Of a stretch of 64,000 bases of DNA, positions 15,662 to 24,215 are shown one piece after another. Numbering within the stretch: the stretch's first letter is position 1; each line of letters begins with the position of its first letter. The notes beneath the pieces are model-generated. The model was not told the DNA's origin, did not search any database, and saw only the letters and a program-made list of their open reading frames with translations. Source of the stretch: Pseudoneobacillus sp042683745 (lineage in GTDB: Bacteria; Bacillota; Bacilli; Bacillales; Cytobacillaceae). The position numbers and the translations under genes were made by a program. Location: the NCBI RefSeq assembly GCF_042683745.1, contig NZ_JBHUJX010000025.1:806001-870000 (forward strand). The letters are read 5' to 3'.

Positions 15662-16536
15662 TATGGGAATTTTTTGATTCCGTATCCATGGAAGTTCGGA
15701 TAATTATGAAGCTTACTCTCCAGGGCTTCAAAAGCTAGATCCTTACTTCCTGTTTTTATATATTTATATATAGGAAACGATACTAAATCTGCTAATTCAA
15801 GTAATATGAAAGATGCTTTTGCATTATTTTTTTCGAAACACCACTTAGGATTAAAATAAACTCCTTGTATATTTTCAAAATGGCTTTTCTTATGATAATT
15901 ATTCCCGTTCTCTAATAATCGAATCAGATATTTTAAAATAAAAGAATCCTCTTCTTTTCCTCTAGCTTCCAGCATTAAGATACCTTTTTTATTAAAAGTA
16001 TTTAAATACCTACAAAACCTTTCAATAATAAAGTCTAAACACAAAGTATAAACGTGATAAGGGTTTGAATATTGGATTAGATGTTTAATTTTATCTATTG
16101 ATGCGCTATATATTTGAAAATCCGTGTCTTTTATCATACTTGAAATATCAGACATTAAATGAGGATAATTAATTATTTTGGGATTGAACGGTCCTTCTTT
16201 TTTTCTGATCTCCCTAGAATGGAAGACCACCCTTCTTTCACCATGTTTGTAATTAAATATGCCATCTTTCCAATTTGCATATTTTATTGTATTAATTTTA
16301 TCTCTATAAATAGGAAATTGGCTTCTTTCAATCATCACCCCAGTTATAGTAAACCATCTTTCGTGCATATACTTAGTTTGATCATTTCCTGCTATGAAAC
16401 GCTCAAATATATCCCCTCCTAATAAACTTTTTATACCCTCTAATTCTGAGTTTCCATTTTCATCTATCGCAAGAACACATTCAATATCTTCTTCCCATTG
16501 TTCAATAAGTGTTGGTCTTTTCTTCCAATCTATCAT
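15661..16536 (-). CDS. DUF3800 domain protein
   Basis: The 291-residue protein opens with the DUF3800 signature (LAIDENGNSEL, then FTITGVMIERSQF) and has a later RFCRYLNTF..GILMLEARGKEED region that fits the family's conserved core. DUF3800 is predicted to have an RNase H-like fold, with acidic residues such as D25, E195 and D200 as possible metal ligands. The family is scattered in mobile elements and defence islands, but its activity is not established. Lying alone between plus-strand genes with low GC, it looks like an acquired accessory gene. Confidence 0.75.
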   Translation of the reverse strand: MIDWKKRPTLIEQWEEDIECVLAIDENGNSELEGIKSLLGGDIFERFIAGNDQTKYMHERWFTITGVMIERSQFPIYRDKINTIKYANWKDGIFNYKHGERRVVFHSREIRKKEGPFNPKIINYPHLMSDISSMIKDTDFQIYSASIDKIKHLIQYSNPYHVYTLCLDFIIERFCRYLNTFNKKGILMLEARGKEEDSFILKYLIRLLENGNNYHKKSHFENIQGVYFNPKWCFEKNNAKASFILLELADLVSFPIYKYIKTGSKDLAFEALESKLHNYPNFHGYGIKKFP

Positions 16537-16654
16537 TTAACGGCTCTAAACCTCCTGAAATTTTCTTTTATTTTCATGGTAACATTATACCAAATGGACT
16601 TTTAGAAAGAAAAATAATATTTTTTCCTCATATGAACAAATAACTAAAGCCCTT

Positions 16655-16682
16655 TCGAGTAAGAAAGAGGTTTTTTGTTAGT
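16655..16682 (+). terminator. Orphan rho-independent terminator
   Basis: CCTTTC/GAAAGAGG arms with a GAGTAA loop run into GTTTTTTG. No plus-strand gene ends here; it may insulate the secreted protein gene downstream or be left from a lost gene. The remainder of 16537-16756 holds only start-proximal signals. Confidence 0.5.
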
Positions 16683-16756
16683 AAAACTCCTAAGTTAGAC
16701 AATTATTCCCTTATAAGGTATTATTTCCATATTATTCTGAAAAGGGAGTTGTCATT

Positions 16757-17878
16757 TTGAAAAAGAAGTTTACCATTTTTGTATTTATTTTTACTCTGTT
16801 ATTTTCAGTAACAAACCTCGATGTTCTTGCATCGTCAAAAGCATCTACTATCGAGCAACTTCAAAAGAAAATTACAGAATTGACTAAGCAAGTAAAAAAC
16901 TTAACTAGTAACCTTGCTACAAAAACTAAAGAGGCTAACAATTTAGAGAAAGAAAATACAACCTTACGCAACCAAATTAAAAGTAAAGATGACGCAATTA
17001 TGAGTAAGGAAAATGATTTAGGTATTATCAAAGAAGGCATTGAAGAAAAAAATAAAATAATAGAAAAGCAAATTGAAAGAATCAAGCAACTAGAGCAGTT
17101 GAGTAAAGCTGAAGTAGTTTACACGGATAAATACTTGAATGCTGGTAACGATGTTAAGTGGTATAAATTTAAAACTAAATATACTAACATATTTTTAACT
17201 CCTAAAGCTTACCAAGATTTTAGTTACATCGTTGATATTTCTGATGAATTGCTAGGGGATGTTGGGAGTTATTTCGGAGTTAGCGAAGTAAGTGCTGAAA
17301 TATCAACCTTTATTTGGAATGGTAATGAAGTAATTAAAGAAGATAGATTAGTGTATGAAGATAAATTACAAAGAATTAGCATTGACGTAGCTATGATGCA
17401 TCCTGTAATTAACCATACTCCTGAAGATTTTGTTAGTATTTTTGTACATGAATATGCACATGTCTTTCTAATAAGAGCACTAAGAACTTATGATTACGGA
17501 ATAGGTATTAAGTGGTTAAACGAAGGAATACCTGAATACATTAATAATCAATTTATAGACTATAGCAAATATGATATTCCTAAAGACCATCTAAAGATTA
17601 ATAAGTACACTAGAGAAGATTTTAGTAGACTTATTTTTAAAATTCTTGAACGAGATAAAATACCAATGTTGACTAAATTACCAACACAACAATTAGATTA
17701 TTTAATCTATGAATCTTTTGTCTACTTTTTAGAAAACACATATGGCCATAAGAAATTCTTAGAGTTCAACCTAGAAGCACATAAAAACCCAAACTTGAAT
17801 GAAGTATATAAAAATTTCTTTGGTATAGATGAAAATCAATTGATAAAAAACTGGAAGGACTATTTCTCATTAAATTAA
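16757..17878 (+). CDS. Secreted coiled-coil protein with HExxH peptidase domain
   Basis: The 373-residue product starts at TTG with AAAGGGAG upstream. It has a signal peptide (about 1-25, cleavage near VLASSKAS), a long coiled coil (about 30-115), and a C-terminal domain carrying FVHEYAHVF (His-Glu-x-x-His, about residues 230-240) with KWLNEGIPEY about 22 residues later. The HExxH...NEG/E arrangement fits a gluzincin-like zinc peptidase of the MA clan, seen in many Bacillus secreted proteins. Target unknown. It is rightward and monocistronic beside the lysis genes, a typical place for lysogenic-conversion genes. Confidence 0.75.
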   Translation: MKKKFTIFVFIFTLLFSVTNLDVLASSKASTIEQLQKKITELTKQVKNLTSNLATKTKEANNLEKENTTLRNQIKSKDDAIMSKENDLGIIKEGIEEKNKIIEKQIERIKQLEQLSKAEVVYTDKYLNAGNDVKWYKFKTKYTNIFLTPKAYQDFSYIVDISDELLGDVGSYFGVSEVSAEISTFIWNGNEVIKEDRLVYEDKLQRISIDVAMMHPVINHTPEDFVSIFVHEYAHVFLIRALRTYDYGIGIKWLNEGIPEYINNQFIDYSKYDIPKDHLKINKYTREDFSRLIFKILERDKIPMLTKLPTQQLDYLIYESFVYFLENTYGHKKFLEFNLEAHKNPNLNEVYKNFFGIDENQLIKNWKDYFSLN

Positions 17879-17887
17879 TTTTCTTAA

Positions 17888-17912
17888 GCCCCTCCGATAT
17901 TGAGGGGCCTTT
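17888..17912 (+). terminator. Terminator of the secreted peptidase gene
   Basis: GCCCCTC/GAGGGGC arms and CTTTCTTAT tail lie 10 nt after the stop codon; the region separates it from the convergent endolysin gene. Confidence 0.8.
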
Positions 17913-17913
17913 C

Positions 17914-18585
17914 TTATACTTCTTGAACATATACTGTCCATCCAAGATCTTTTCTTAAGGCAGCAGCATGTCGTTCGGCAATATCTTTCCCTTTGAAAGT
18001 ACCCGTTACCAAACGAAACTCACTACCTGTAATTTTTTCATAAACAAGCCAACTATACTTTTCAAAAAGTTTTTTCTTAGCTCTCTCTAGACTTTCTTTG
18101 CTTCCAAAATTGCCTGTGGCTAATCTATAAGGTGTAGTGTCTACTGGTTCAGATGCTTTGCTAACAACAGGAGTACAAAACAAATCTTTTTCTGCAGTTC
18201 GACGTTTAACTAAACCAGCTAAAACTTTGCCACCCGACTTATTATATAGCAAAATATCGTTACTAATCTTCGTAATTGTTTTTCCCAAACACAATTTTAA
18301 TAAGTTACCTGGTCCACAGTTGTAGCAAAAGCTAACTAATGCATCAAACTGATTCTGATTAAAGTTAATGCCTAGCTTATTAACTGCATCCACATATCGC
18401 TGAACATCTTTATCAAATAAAGCATCGGCTTGCGCTTGTGTAATCGTTTGTCCTTTTTTTACATCTGGACCATAATGTCCCCATCCGATAGTCCAATGTA
18501 GTTCTGTGCTTACTGCTTTGTACGCGGTTAAGCGACAACCCTCATAGCTTTTAATGAGCTTTTTCCCTGCGCTACCTAGGTTCAT
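17914..18585 (-). CDS. Endolysin: GH24 muramidase with C-terminal SPOR repeat region
   Basis: The product has 223 residues from the ATG at 18585, which has GGAG 6 nt upstream; a TTG at 18609 is less likely. The N-terminal GH24 lysozyme domain (about 1-135) has the catalytic Glu in KSYEGCRL and the TIGWGHYG loop. The C-terminal region (about 150-223) has SPOR-like units (YRLATGNFGSKE, FRLVTGTFKGKD), which bind denuded peptidoglycan glycans. It cleaves N-acetylmuramic acid links at lysis. It overlaps the holin gene by 14 nt, so expression is coupled. Confidence 0.9.
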   Translation of the reverse strand: MNLGSAGKKLIKSYEGCRLTAYKAVSTELHWTIGWGHYGPDVKKGQTITQAQADALFDKDVQRYVDAVNKLGINFNQNQFDALVSFCYNCGPGNLLKLCLGKTITKISNDILLYNKSGGKVLAGLVKRRTAEKDLFCTPVVSKASEPVDTTPYRLATGNFGSKESLERAKKKLFEKYSWLVYEKITGSEFRLVTGTFKGKDIAERHAAALRKDLGWTVYVQEV

Positions 18586-18955
18586 CCTTATCTCCACTCC
18601 CTCTATCAAACATCTTGAATTTTTCTTTCACTTCGCCTGGTAGATCAACTTCGATGGCTTTCAGATTCTCCATAATGCTGCCACCTTCTTTATAGATAAA
18701 TAAGGCTAATGTAAATCCGGTTAAATAAAAATTAAGACCCAAAAAGAGGTCTATTGCAAAAACAAAAACAATACCTACTAGTTCACCGATCCACCGGATG
18801 ATACCATCCCTCATGATACGTGATTCGTATTTTTTTACACCTTTCCATGTTTTTAATAGACCTGTGATAAAATCTAGAACTTTCACCAAAAAATAGAAAA
18901 GAAGCGCATATTGAATTGGTTTAGGTAATAAATTGAGCAAATGAATATCGAGCAT
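18572..18955 (-). CDS. Phage holin (toxin secretion/phage lysis holin family)
   Basis: The 127-residue protein has three hydrophobic segments (about 12-30, 52-70 and 72-92) and a charged cytoplasmic tail. KVLDFITGLLKTWK is typical of the Cph1/phage_holin_4 family. It would assemble in the membrane to release the endolysin at the end of the lytic cycle. An AAGGAGA site follows a terminator immediately upstream, so transcription probably depends on read-through or a late activator. Confidence 0.88.
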   Translation of the reverse strand: MLDIHLLNLLPKPIQYALLFYFLVKVLDFITGLLKTWKGVKKYESRIMRDGIIRWIGELVGIVFVFAIDLFLGLNFYLTGFTLALFIYKEGGSIMENLKAIEVDLPGEVKEKFKMFDRGSGDKDEPR

Positions 18956-18969
18956 TTAATCTGTCTCCT

Positions 18970-19002
18970 TCAAAATAAAATAACCCCGATCGGCTCGGGG
19001 CT
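18970..19002 (-). terminator. Terminator just upstream of the holin gene
   Basis: CCCCGA/TCGGGG arms with a 5-nt loop are followed on the minus strand by TTATTTTATTTTG, only about 12 nt before the holin ribosome binding site. It would separate lysis genes from upstream transcription unless antitermination occurs. Confidence 0.7.
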
Positions 19003-19069
19003 AAACTGTGGTCATGAAGGCGTAAAAAATACACCCTTCTAGGTGTTGTTGATGTTGCACATAATGTTT

Positions 19070-19216
19070 CTATTCAAATTCCTTCTTTTGATATCTCAAA
19101 GAAAATATTAATGCTAATAATGGTATAAGTGATGAACTGTACCATATGCTAAACCCAATTAAACAAAATAGAAATATATTGTAAAACAATACAAAGAGCC
19201 AAACTCTATCAACCAT
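19070..19216 (-). CDS. Small membrane protein, 48 residues
   Basis: ATG at 19216 is preceded by AGGAGG 6 nt upstream. The product (start MVDRVWLFVLFYN) has two hydrophobic helices (about 5-22 and 27-42) and a charged RYQKKEFE tail. I recognise no family. Its place just upstream of the holin and its size allow a second holin or antiholin role, but this is speculative. Confidence 0.5.
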   Translation of the reverse strand: MVDRVWLFVLFYNIFLFCLIGFSIWYSSSLIPLLALIFSLRYQKKEFE

Positions 19217-19281
19217 ATTATACCTCCTAGAATAATTTGTAAAAGTTTAGTAGAATCATTTTATATTAAGGAGGTGATTCT

Positions 19282-20076
19282 ATGAGTAAAGTAACTGATG
19301 CGGCTAATGCTGTAGCTGCTGTTGCTACTGCCGTTCCAATTTATCAAGATTTGTTTCAGCCGGCAGTGAGAGAACTTGGAAAGGGAGTGCATACTCTTTC
19401 TAAAACTGTCCATATTGCTCTTTCACCTGTTTCTGCATTAGTTTGGGGTTATGATCAAATTAAAAACTATGTCCAAACTACTGTAGAAAAGAAATTGCAA
19501 AACGTTCCACAAGAAAACATTATTGTTCCTGATCCAATTGTTGTTGGACCAGCTGTTGAAGCCTTAAGATACACTGCACATAAGGAAGAACTTCGTGAAA
19601 TGTTTGCTAATCTTATTGCAACTGCAATGGATAAAGAGAAGGCACTGAAAGCTCATCCTTCATATGTTGAAATTATTAAGCAACTTTCTCCAGATGAAGC
19701 TAGAATGCTAAGTTCAATTAAAGGCAACGGTTTACTTCCTATTATCGATTTAAGGGCAGGAAAGCCTAATGGAGAAATAGGTTTTTTTGAAATCAAGAAA
19801 CATTTCACGGACTTAGCTTATGTTGCAGGATGTTCAAATCCAGAATTGGGATCTGCTTATATTGAAAATCTCAATCGCTTAGGCTTAATCTTTATTGATA
19901 AGGAAACTTATTTAATTGACCATGAAATGTACTACGATGAATTAATTAATCATTCTGAAATAAAGAGCTTATTTCCAATGATTACTAGTATGTCACGCAC
20001 AATCGATTTCAGAAAGTATTCTTTTACCAGAACAGAATTTGGTGAAAACTTCGTAAACGCTTGTATAAGATACTAA
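19282..20076 (+). CDS. Abi-alpha family (DUF4393) protein
   Basis: The 264-residue protein matches the DUF4393/Abi-alpha family: an N-terminal Ala-rich hydrophobic helix (ANAVAAVATAVPIYQDL), then the conserved LREMFANLIATAMDK and PSYVEIIKQLSPDEARML motifs, and a C-terminal globular part. Members are linked to abortive infection in lactococci and other Firmicutes. It has a strong AAGGAGGTGAT site, its own promoter-like region and terminator, and runs against the late genes. This is the pattern of a gene expressed in the lysogen, possibly excluding other phages. Confidence 0.75.
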   Translation: MSKVTDAANAVAAVATAVPIYQDLFQPAVRELGKGVHTLSKTVHIALSPVSALVWGYDQIKNYVQTTVEKKLQNVPQENIIVPDPIVVGPAVEALRYTAHKEELREMFANLIATAMDKEKALKAHPSYVEIIKQLSPDEARMLSSIKGNGLLPIIDLRAGKPNGEIGFFEIKKHFTDLAYVAGCSNPELGSAYIENLNRLGLIFIDKETYLIDHEMYYDELINHSEIKSLFPMITSMSRTIDFRKYSFTRTEFGENFVNACIRY

Positions 20077-20081
20077 AATTT

Positions 20082-20124
20082 CGAGGCGATTATTCTTACA
20101 AAGAGTATTTGCCTCGTCTTTTTT
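20082..20124 (+). terminator. Terminator of the Abi-alpha gene
   Basis: CGAGGC/GCCTCG arms enclose a weaker inner ATTCT/AGAGT stem and are followed by TCTTTTTT. Confidence 0.85.
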
Positions 20125-20161
20125 GTATGTGCCTTTCCTAAACATTATGTTCTGGAAATAC

Positions 20162-20194
20162 AATAAAAATAAGAAAGCACCCAGAAAGGATGCT
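20162..20194 (-). terminator. Terminator of the IrrE-like gene
   Basis: AGCATCC/GGGTGCT arms with a short loop overlap the stop codon and run into TTCTTATTTTTATT on the minus strand. Confidence 0.7.
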
Positions 20195-20709
20195 TATAAA
20201 TCTTTCTTAATCTTTTCTCTTTCAATTACCAAACTAATGTATTTTGAAATTTCATTTTGTGTTACAGCTTTTTGCCATTCTAAAGTTTCTAATCGCATTT
20301 CTTTATACTTATCAATTAGATGGTTCGGTACATATCTTTCGCCTAAAAACCAAGCGTTATTCTCAGCCTTTAATACATATGAGGTACCTTCATTAATTAC
20401 ACTTTCGAAGTCAATATTGATAATATCATCGCTAATTCTATCAAATACAGTTTGTTTTAGATGATATAGTTTTTCTAAATCTTTGTCTAAATAATGTCCT
20501 AATTCGTGACTTACTATTACAGAAACTGTATCTTTTATAGACAATCCAATATTATTTGCGATTTTGATAAATGCATCTTCGTTAATTTCTAGTACCTGTG
20601 TTGAGAAATTATATGATGCAACACTATCCTCTTTACACTCTTCGGACAACTCTAAGTCAGTAATATTGTGTTGATCAAGGAAGTGCTTTACGTAATTTAA
20701 TACCCTCAT
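20194..20709 (-). CDS. ImmA/IrrE-like zinc peptidase domain protein
   Basis: This 171-residue protein carries SHELGHYLD (HExxH, about residues 67-75) and a downstream acidic NEGTSYVLKAENNAWF segment where a third ligand Glu would lie. It resembles the ImmA/IrrE peptidases that cleave repressors. Unlike the ImmA at 55063 it has no adjacent XRE partner. It lies between Abi-alpha and the tail genes and ends in its own terminator. Substrate unknown. Confidence 0.7.
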   Translation of the reverse strand: MRVLNYVKHFLDQHNITDLELSEECKEDSVASYNFSTQVLEINEDAFIKIANNIGLSIKDTVSVIVSHELGHYLDKDLEKLYHLKQTVFDRISDDIINIDFESVINEGTSYVLKAENNAWFLGERYVPNHLIDKYKEMRLETLEWQKAVTQNEISKYISLVIEREKIKKDL

Positions 20710-20807
20710 GCTTCATCTCTCCTTCAAGTCTACCATTCGACTTATTAAGGGGAATTTCCTTTATTCTTACTGACCAGCTTGTATTAAAGTGACAAAATAA
20801 AAAAAGC

Positions 20808-20948
20808 CTACTCTGTGTACGCTTTACCAGTGATTTCTTCGTATTGATCTTTGCTAATCATTCCAGCCTTCACAAAATTCTTTAGGCTTTCATCTGTGTA
20901 AGAAGGGTGTCCATTGTCATAATACTTTTTGATTGTCGTATACCACAT
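20808..20948 (-). CDS. XkdX family protein
   Basis: The 46-residue product opens MWYTTIKKYYDNG and has FVKAGMISKDQYEEITGK, the signature of the XkdX family found after tail-fibre genes in Bacillus phages (PBSX xkdX). It overlaps the upstream stop codon by 1 nt (TAATG). Function unknown. Confidence 0.85.
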   Translation of the reverse strand: MWYTTIKKYYDNGHPSYTDESLKNFVKAGMISKDQYEEITGKAYTE

Positions 20949-21229
20949 TAGAAACTACCTCCCATTTTCAATAGTGCAATTTCCATAAGTAAGTCGCCTT
21001 GAGTTTTTTCTAATTCCTCGATTCTCTTAGTATCCGAGATAGGAATACTATTTTCAAATTTTCGTTTAGCTTGGATATATTCTTCTTCGCTAATAACAGA
21101 CACATCAATATGATCTACTACATCCCCATTATGAAAAACATAACAAGCATTTTCATCATTTGGATAGATATGTGTACCGCCTTTAAAATGGTTAATATTC
21201 AACCCTTTGTAATCAATTTTATCATTCAA
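20948..21229 (-). CDS. Phage tail-region protein, 93 residues
   Basis: Begins MNDKIDYKGLNINHFKGG and ends in a coiled-coil segment (RIEELEKTQGDLLMEIALLKMGG) of the kind found in short proteins between receptor-binding genes and xkdX. It is coupled to xkdX by TAATG. Exact role unknown. Confidence 0.65.
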   Translation of the reverse strand: MNDKIDYKGLNINHFKGGTHIYPNDENACYVFHNGDVVDHIDVSVISEEEYIQAKRKFENSIPISDTKRIEELEKTQGDLLMEIALLKMGGSF

Positions 21230-21253
21230 AATTATTAATTTTTATATACATTT

Positions 21254-22048
21254 CTACACTACCCCTCTCGCTACAAATGTTTCTAAAAATGAGTTTGTTA
21301 TAACCTTCAATAATGCAGTAGCATCATTTGCACTAGCCAATACATGAAAATCCCACGAACCTCTATACTTAACAATACCAATTCTTTCATAAGCAGATAA
21401 TATATAAGTATTTTTTCCTAAAGGTGTACAATTAAATTCAACAAAAATGTTAGCGTTATTTGGAGCTACATTAGTCGAATACAAAATAGCACCTGCGTTA
21501 TTATAGAATCTTAGTTGTTTAGTAGAGGGGTCAATCATTATTAAAGTTTTGGTTTCATAATGAAACCCTTGAACTACGTTAGCATAACCATTTAACGGAA
21601 AACTTTCACGATAAAGCAAAGTACCATTGTAAGTAAACTTTTCTATATCTGTTTTTCCATTATTGTCAAAAGATAATATTACCCCCTCGGAATCCATATC
21701 CACTATATACCGTCTTACTGTTGTCGCAACAGACGGAGTAATAGTTGACAAATATTCTAATAAAGAACCGAGGGAATTCAACTTACTTATCGTAGTAGCA
21801 TATGGACTAGTACCCGACGCACTGGCCCTAATAACGTCCCCATTCTCAAACATAGTCCTTGTCATTGTGATATAATTTTGTGTCTCGTCAATCATATTGA
21901 AATTATTAATTTTGTCAAAATCGTAATAATTACCCATTAATGAACCAACAACCCCGCCAATACCCACACCCTTCTTCACATTTTCAGGAACCAAGTTTCG
22001 TTCAATCTTAGAATCTCCTAAGTTTTGTTTGAGTGACCGAATCCCCAT
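21254..22048 (-). CDS. Distal tail/baseplate protein of unknown fold
   Basis: About 264 residues from ATG 22048, which has GGAGG 5 nt upstream and overlaps the preceding stop codon (TAATG). The protein is beta-rich and has repeated strand patterns such as DMDSEGVILSFDNNGKT and YETKTLIMIDPSTKQLRFY, suggesting a propeller or prism. By position it may be a receptor-binding or accessory tail-tip protein. No family recognised. Confidence 0.55.
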   Translation of the reverse strand: MGIRSLKQNLGDSKIERNLVPENVKKGVGIGGVVGSLMGNYYDFDKINNFNMIDETQNYITMTRTMFENGDVIRASASGTSPYATTISKLNSLGSLLEYLSTITPSVATTVRRYIVDMDSEGVILSFDNNGKTDIEKFTYNGTLLYRESFPLNGYANVVQGFHYETKTLIMIDPSTKQLRFYNNAGAILYSTNVAPNNANIFVEFNCTPLGKNTYILSAYERIGIVKYRGSWDFHVLASANDATALLKVITNSFLETFVARGVV

Positions 22049-22359
22049 TAGGACACCTCCACACCCGAAACAATCAATGAACATTGTACATTCGTATTTA
22101 CCTTGGACTTGATTGTTTGACTCGCATTCAATACTATACTAAAATCCATCACTATCGTATCTTTCGCTTTAATAGTTACTTGATTCATTAGCCAGCCACC
22201 ACCAGACCCTACTTCTAAATCAACAATCTGGTCGGTATTTGTGACGTTACATATTACTACATTTTTTACTATTGCGGTTACTCCAGCAGGGACAGTATAG
22301 TGTGTAGTTAAGGTATTTAACATATAACCATTGTAAAAACTTTTAGGTGTTACTGCCAA
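22048..22359 (-). CDS. Small beta-rich tail-tip protein
   Basis: The 103-residue product is beta-rich (YTVPAGVTAIVKNVVICN, DTIVMDFSIVLNASQTI) and looks like a jelly-roll or head-domain module common in baseplate accessory proteins. It abuts the upstream gene and is coupled to the downstream gene by TAATG. Function inferred only from location. Confidence 0.55.
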   Translation of the reverse strand: MAVTPKSFYNGYMLNTLTTHYTVPAGVTAIVKNVVICNVTNTDQIVDLEVGSGGGWLMNQVTIKAKDTIVMDFSIVLNASQTIKSKVNTNVQCSLIVSGVEVS

Positions 22360-23100
22360 TTAAATCGCCCCCATCCAATAGAGAATTTCTAAATCTTTAG
22401 CTTTATCTGCATTATTCCATTTTGCTCGTTCTTCAGCAGTAATGTGTCGCGTTTCATCGGCAAAATGCGTAGCAACTGTCTGCTCTAAAGTTGAAATCCG
22501 ATTGGCTAAATTAGCTGCTACATCACCGTCAAGAATATCTTTAATTGACTCGAACCATTCTTGAAATGCATCATCGTATTGGGCGAACAAATTAGTTGTG
22601 TCAATTTGATCAACTGTACCTTTAACAATTCCACAAAGAGCCGTATTTAGTCGTGTATCAGTGATATTTGCTTGTGAGATACTAATGGCTCCGTTGTTGA
22701 TTAAAATATCAGCGATTCCAAGCTCGTAAGCATCAGTGTCCCTTTGTAAAGCCCGCGCTACTGGCGATGAAGCAAAAGCACCTTTTTTAATTACGGGCAC
22801 AATCTGCCTGGTTAAAAAATCAAGCCTTAGTGCAATACGATCGATGCGCTTAAGTACTCCATCCGCCACATCCAGTTGCAGTGTATAATCTGCATCGTTA
22901 GACATGTAGTATCCCTTTATCCATGCTTTACCAGCTCGGATACTTACTGCCATATTGCCGTTTGCAATCACCTGTAATCCTGTGGAGGGATTAGGAAATA
23001 CTCCATTTGCTATAAAACTAGCAAAATACTCTGCAAAGAAATCGGCTTTGTATTTGCGATCACCATTTACGCTGTTAAATAAACCGCTAATTATAGCCAA
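22360..23100 (-). CDS. Baseplate/tail-fibre structural protein
   Basis: The 246-residue protein begins MAIISGLFNSVNGDRKYKADFFAEYF, typical of the N-terminal baseplate-attachment domain of Firmicutes phage side-tail proteins (BppU/XkdV-like). The C-terminus carries the HITAEERAKWN motif repeated in many Bacillus tail fibres. It likely anchors the distal receptor-binding parts to the tail tip. Confidence 0.75.
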   Translation of the reverse strand: MAIISGLFNSVNGDRKYKADFFAEYFASFIANGVFPNPSTGLQVIANGNMAVSIRAGKAWIKGYYMSNDADYTLQLDVADGVLKRIDRIALRLDFLTRQIVPVIKKGAFASSPVARALQRDTDAYELGIADILINNGAISISQANITDTRLNTALCGIVKGTVDQIDTTNLFAQYDDAFQEWFESIKDILDGDVAANLANRISTLEQTVATHFADETRHITAEERAKWNNADKAKDLEILYWMGAI

Positions 23101-24213
23101 TTAACTCACCTTCTTTCTAATCTTTTCTACGAGTGTTGGAATGTTACTACCAAATGCTACTTTTAGCTCGCGTACTTTGTTCTCGTCTACACTTAGAAAA
23201 GCACTCGTTATGCGTGTGTGCATGATTCTACTAATTTCATCATTACGCACGCTGACAACATCCCCTAATCCGTAATCAACACCATATTTGAACTGCGAAT
23301 ACATATCAATTTCTGACTCAAATGTTTCAATCGCTTTATAGTCTGCTAGTTTTTCAATGCCTCGATTCTCCAAAACAATTTTATACTCATTTGGTGTCAT
23401 GATCTTATCGTTATCATTTTCATCTTTATACTCACTTTGCAAATCACGTGCATCTATATAAACTTCCCGACGATTAAAGCCTACGAAATGATCATTGGCA
23501 ATTACGTACTTGCGATCTAACCCCTCCCCTTCTCCTGCTACAATTGCAGTAGTTTTATAATCCGTCAAACCATGCACATAGTTTTGTTTAAGCACATTGT
23601 CAAATTCTTTACTAAATATCACGTGAGGGTTAATAGACTGTTGCGTACTCCTATCGGTTCCTTGCCAAGTATACACATCGAATTTTTTATCATTGTGGTT
23701 GAGTAGTATATCAAATGTCATCTCGTATTTATTGCAAATGCTGAAACAATGCTCTACTACCTCGCCGCCTGTTTTTGTACTTTCATCTGTGATATTAATA
23801 CCGCTATTCGGCGCAAGTCTTAGATTAGGGATGATTCGATTTAAATTAATTGGATTGATGGCATTTCTGTTTACAAAATATTTAACCATGTCCTCCACAT
23901 TCCCAACAAACCGCTGTTGTGTATCGATACTACGCCACGACAGCATATAGTTAAGCGAATAAGCAATTATTTCAATCTCACTGCCTCCCTCGTCTACATA
24001 GTCGAAATGCTCGATAATATAGCCATAATTCACGTTGTCTATTGTCGTGATGATGTTATTGTGTGCAAGCAACTTAGTCATTTTCCTTGATCCGGCAACA
24101 CGTAAAATAAGCTGGCTGACCTTAGTATAATTCCGCTCAATGGATAACGACTTATATTCACTTATTTCACCAATTCGATTAAAATATAAATCAAAAATAT
24201 TCAAGTCAATCAT
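23101..24213 (-). CDS. Siphovirus ReqiPepy6 Gp37-like tail protein
   Basis: This protein of about 370 residues begins MIDLNIFDLYFNRIGEIS, matching Gp37-like tail proteins that occupy the Tal (tail-associated lysin/hub) position in Gram-positive siphoviruses. I choose ATG 24213, with GGGG 8 nt upstream; a GTG at 24219 overlapping the Dit stop codon (GTGA) is also possible. It follows Dit directly, as hub proteins do. Confidence 0.8.
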   Translation of the reverse strand: MIDLNIFDLYFNRIGEISEYKSLSIERNYTKVSQLILRVAGSRKMTKLLAHNNIITTIDNVNYGYIIEHFDYVDEGGSEIEIIAYSLNYMLSWRSIDTQQRFVGNVEDMVKYFVNRNAINPINLNRIIPNLRLAPNSGINITDESTKTGGEVVEHCFSICNKYEMTFDILLNHNDKKFDVYTWQGTDRSTQQSINPHVIFSKEFDNVLKQNYVHGLTDYKTTAIVAGEGEGLDRKYVIANDHFVGFNRREVYIDARDLQSEYKDENDNDKIMTPNEYKIVLENRGIEKLADYKAIETFESEIDMYSQFKYGVDYGLGDVVSVRNDEISRIMHTRITSAFLSVDENKVRELKVAFGSNIPTLVEKIRKKVS

Positions 24214-24215
24214 AA

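Noticed and set aside
17914..18585. Endolysin seems to lack the usual second GH24 acid residue before TIGWGH
   Set aside because: The AYKAV form in place of a Gly/Asp loop is common in this subgroup of Firmicutes phage lysozymes, so loss of activity is not implied.
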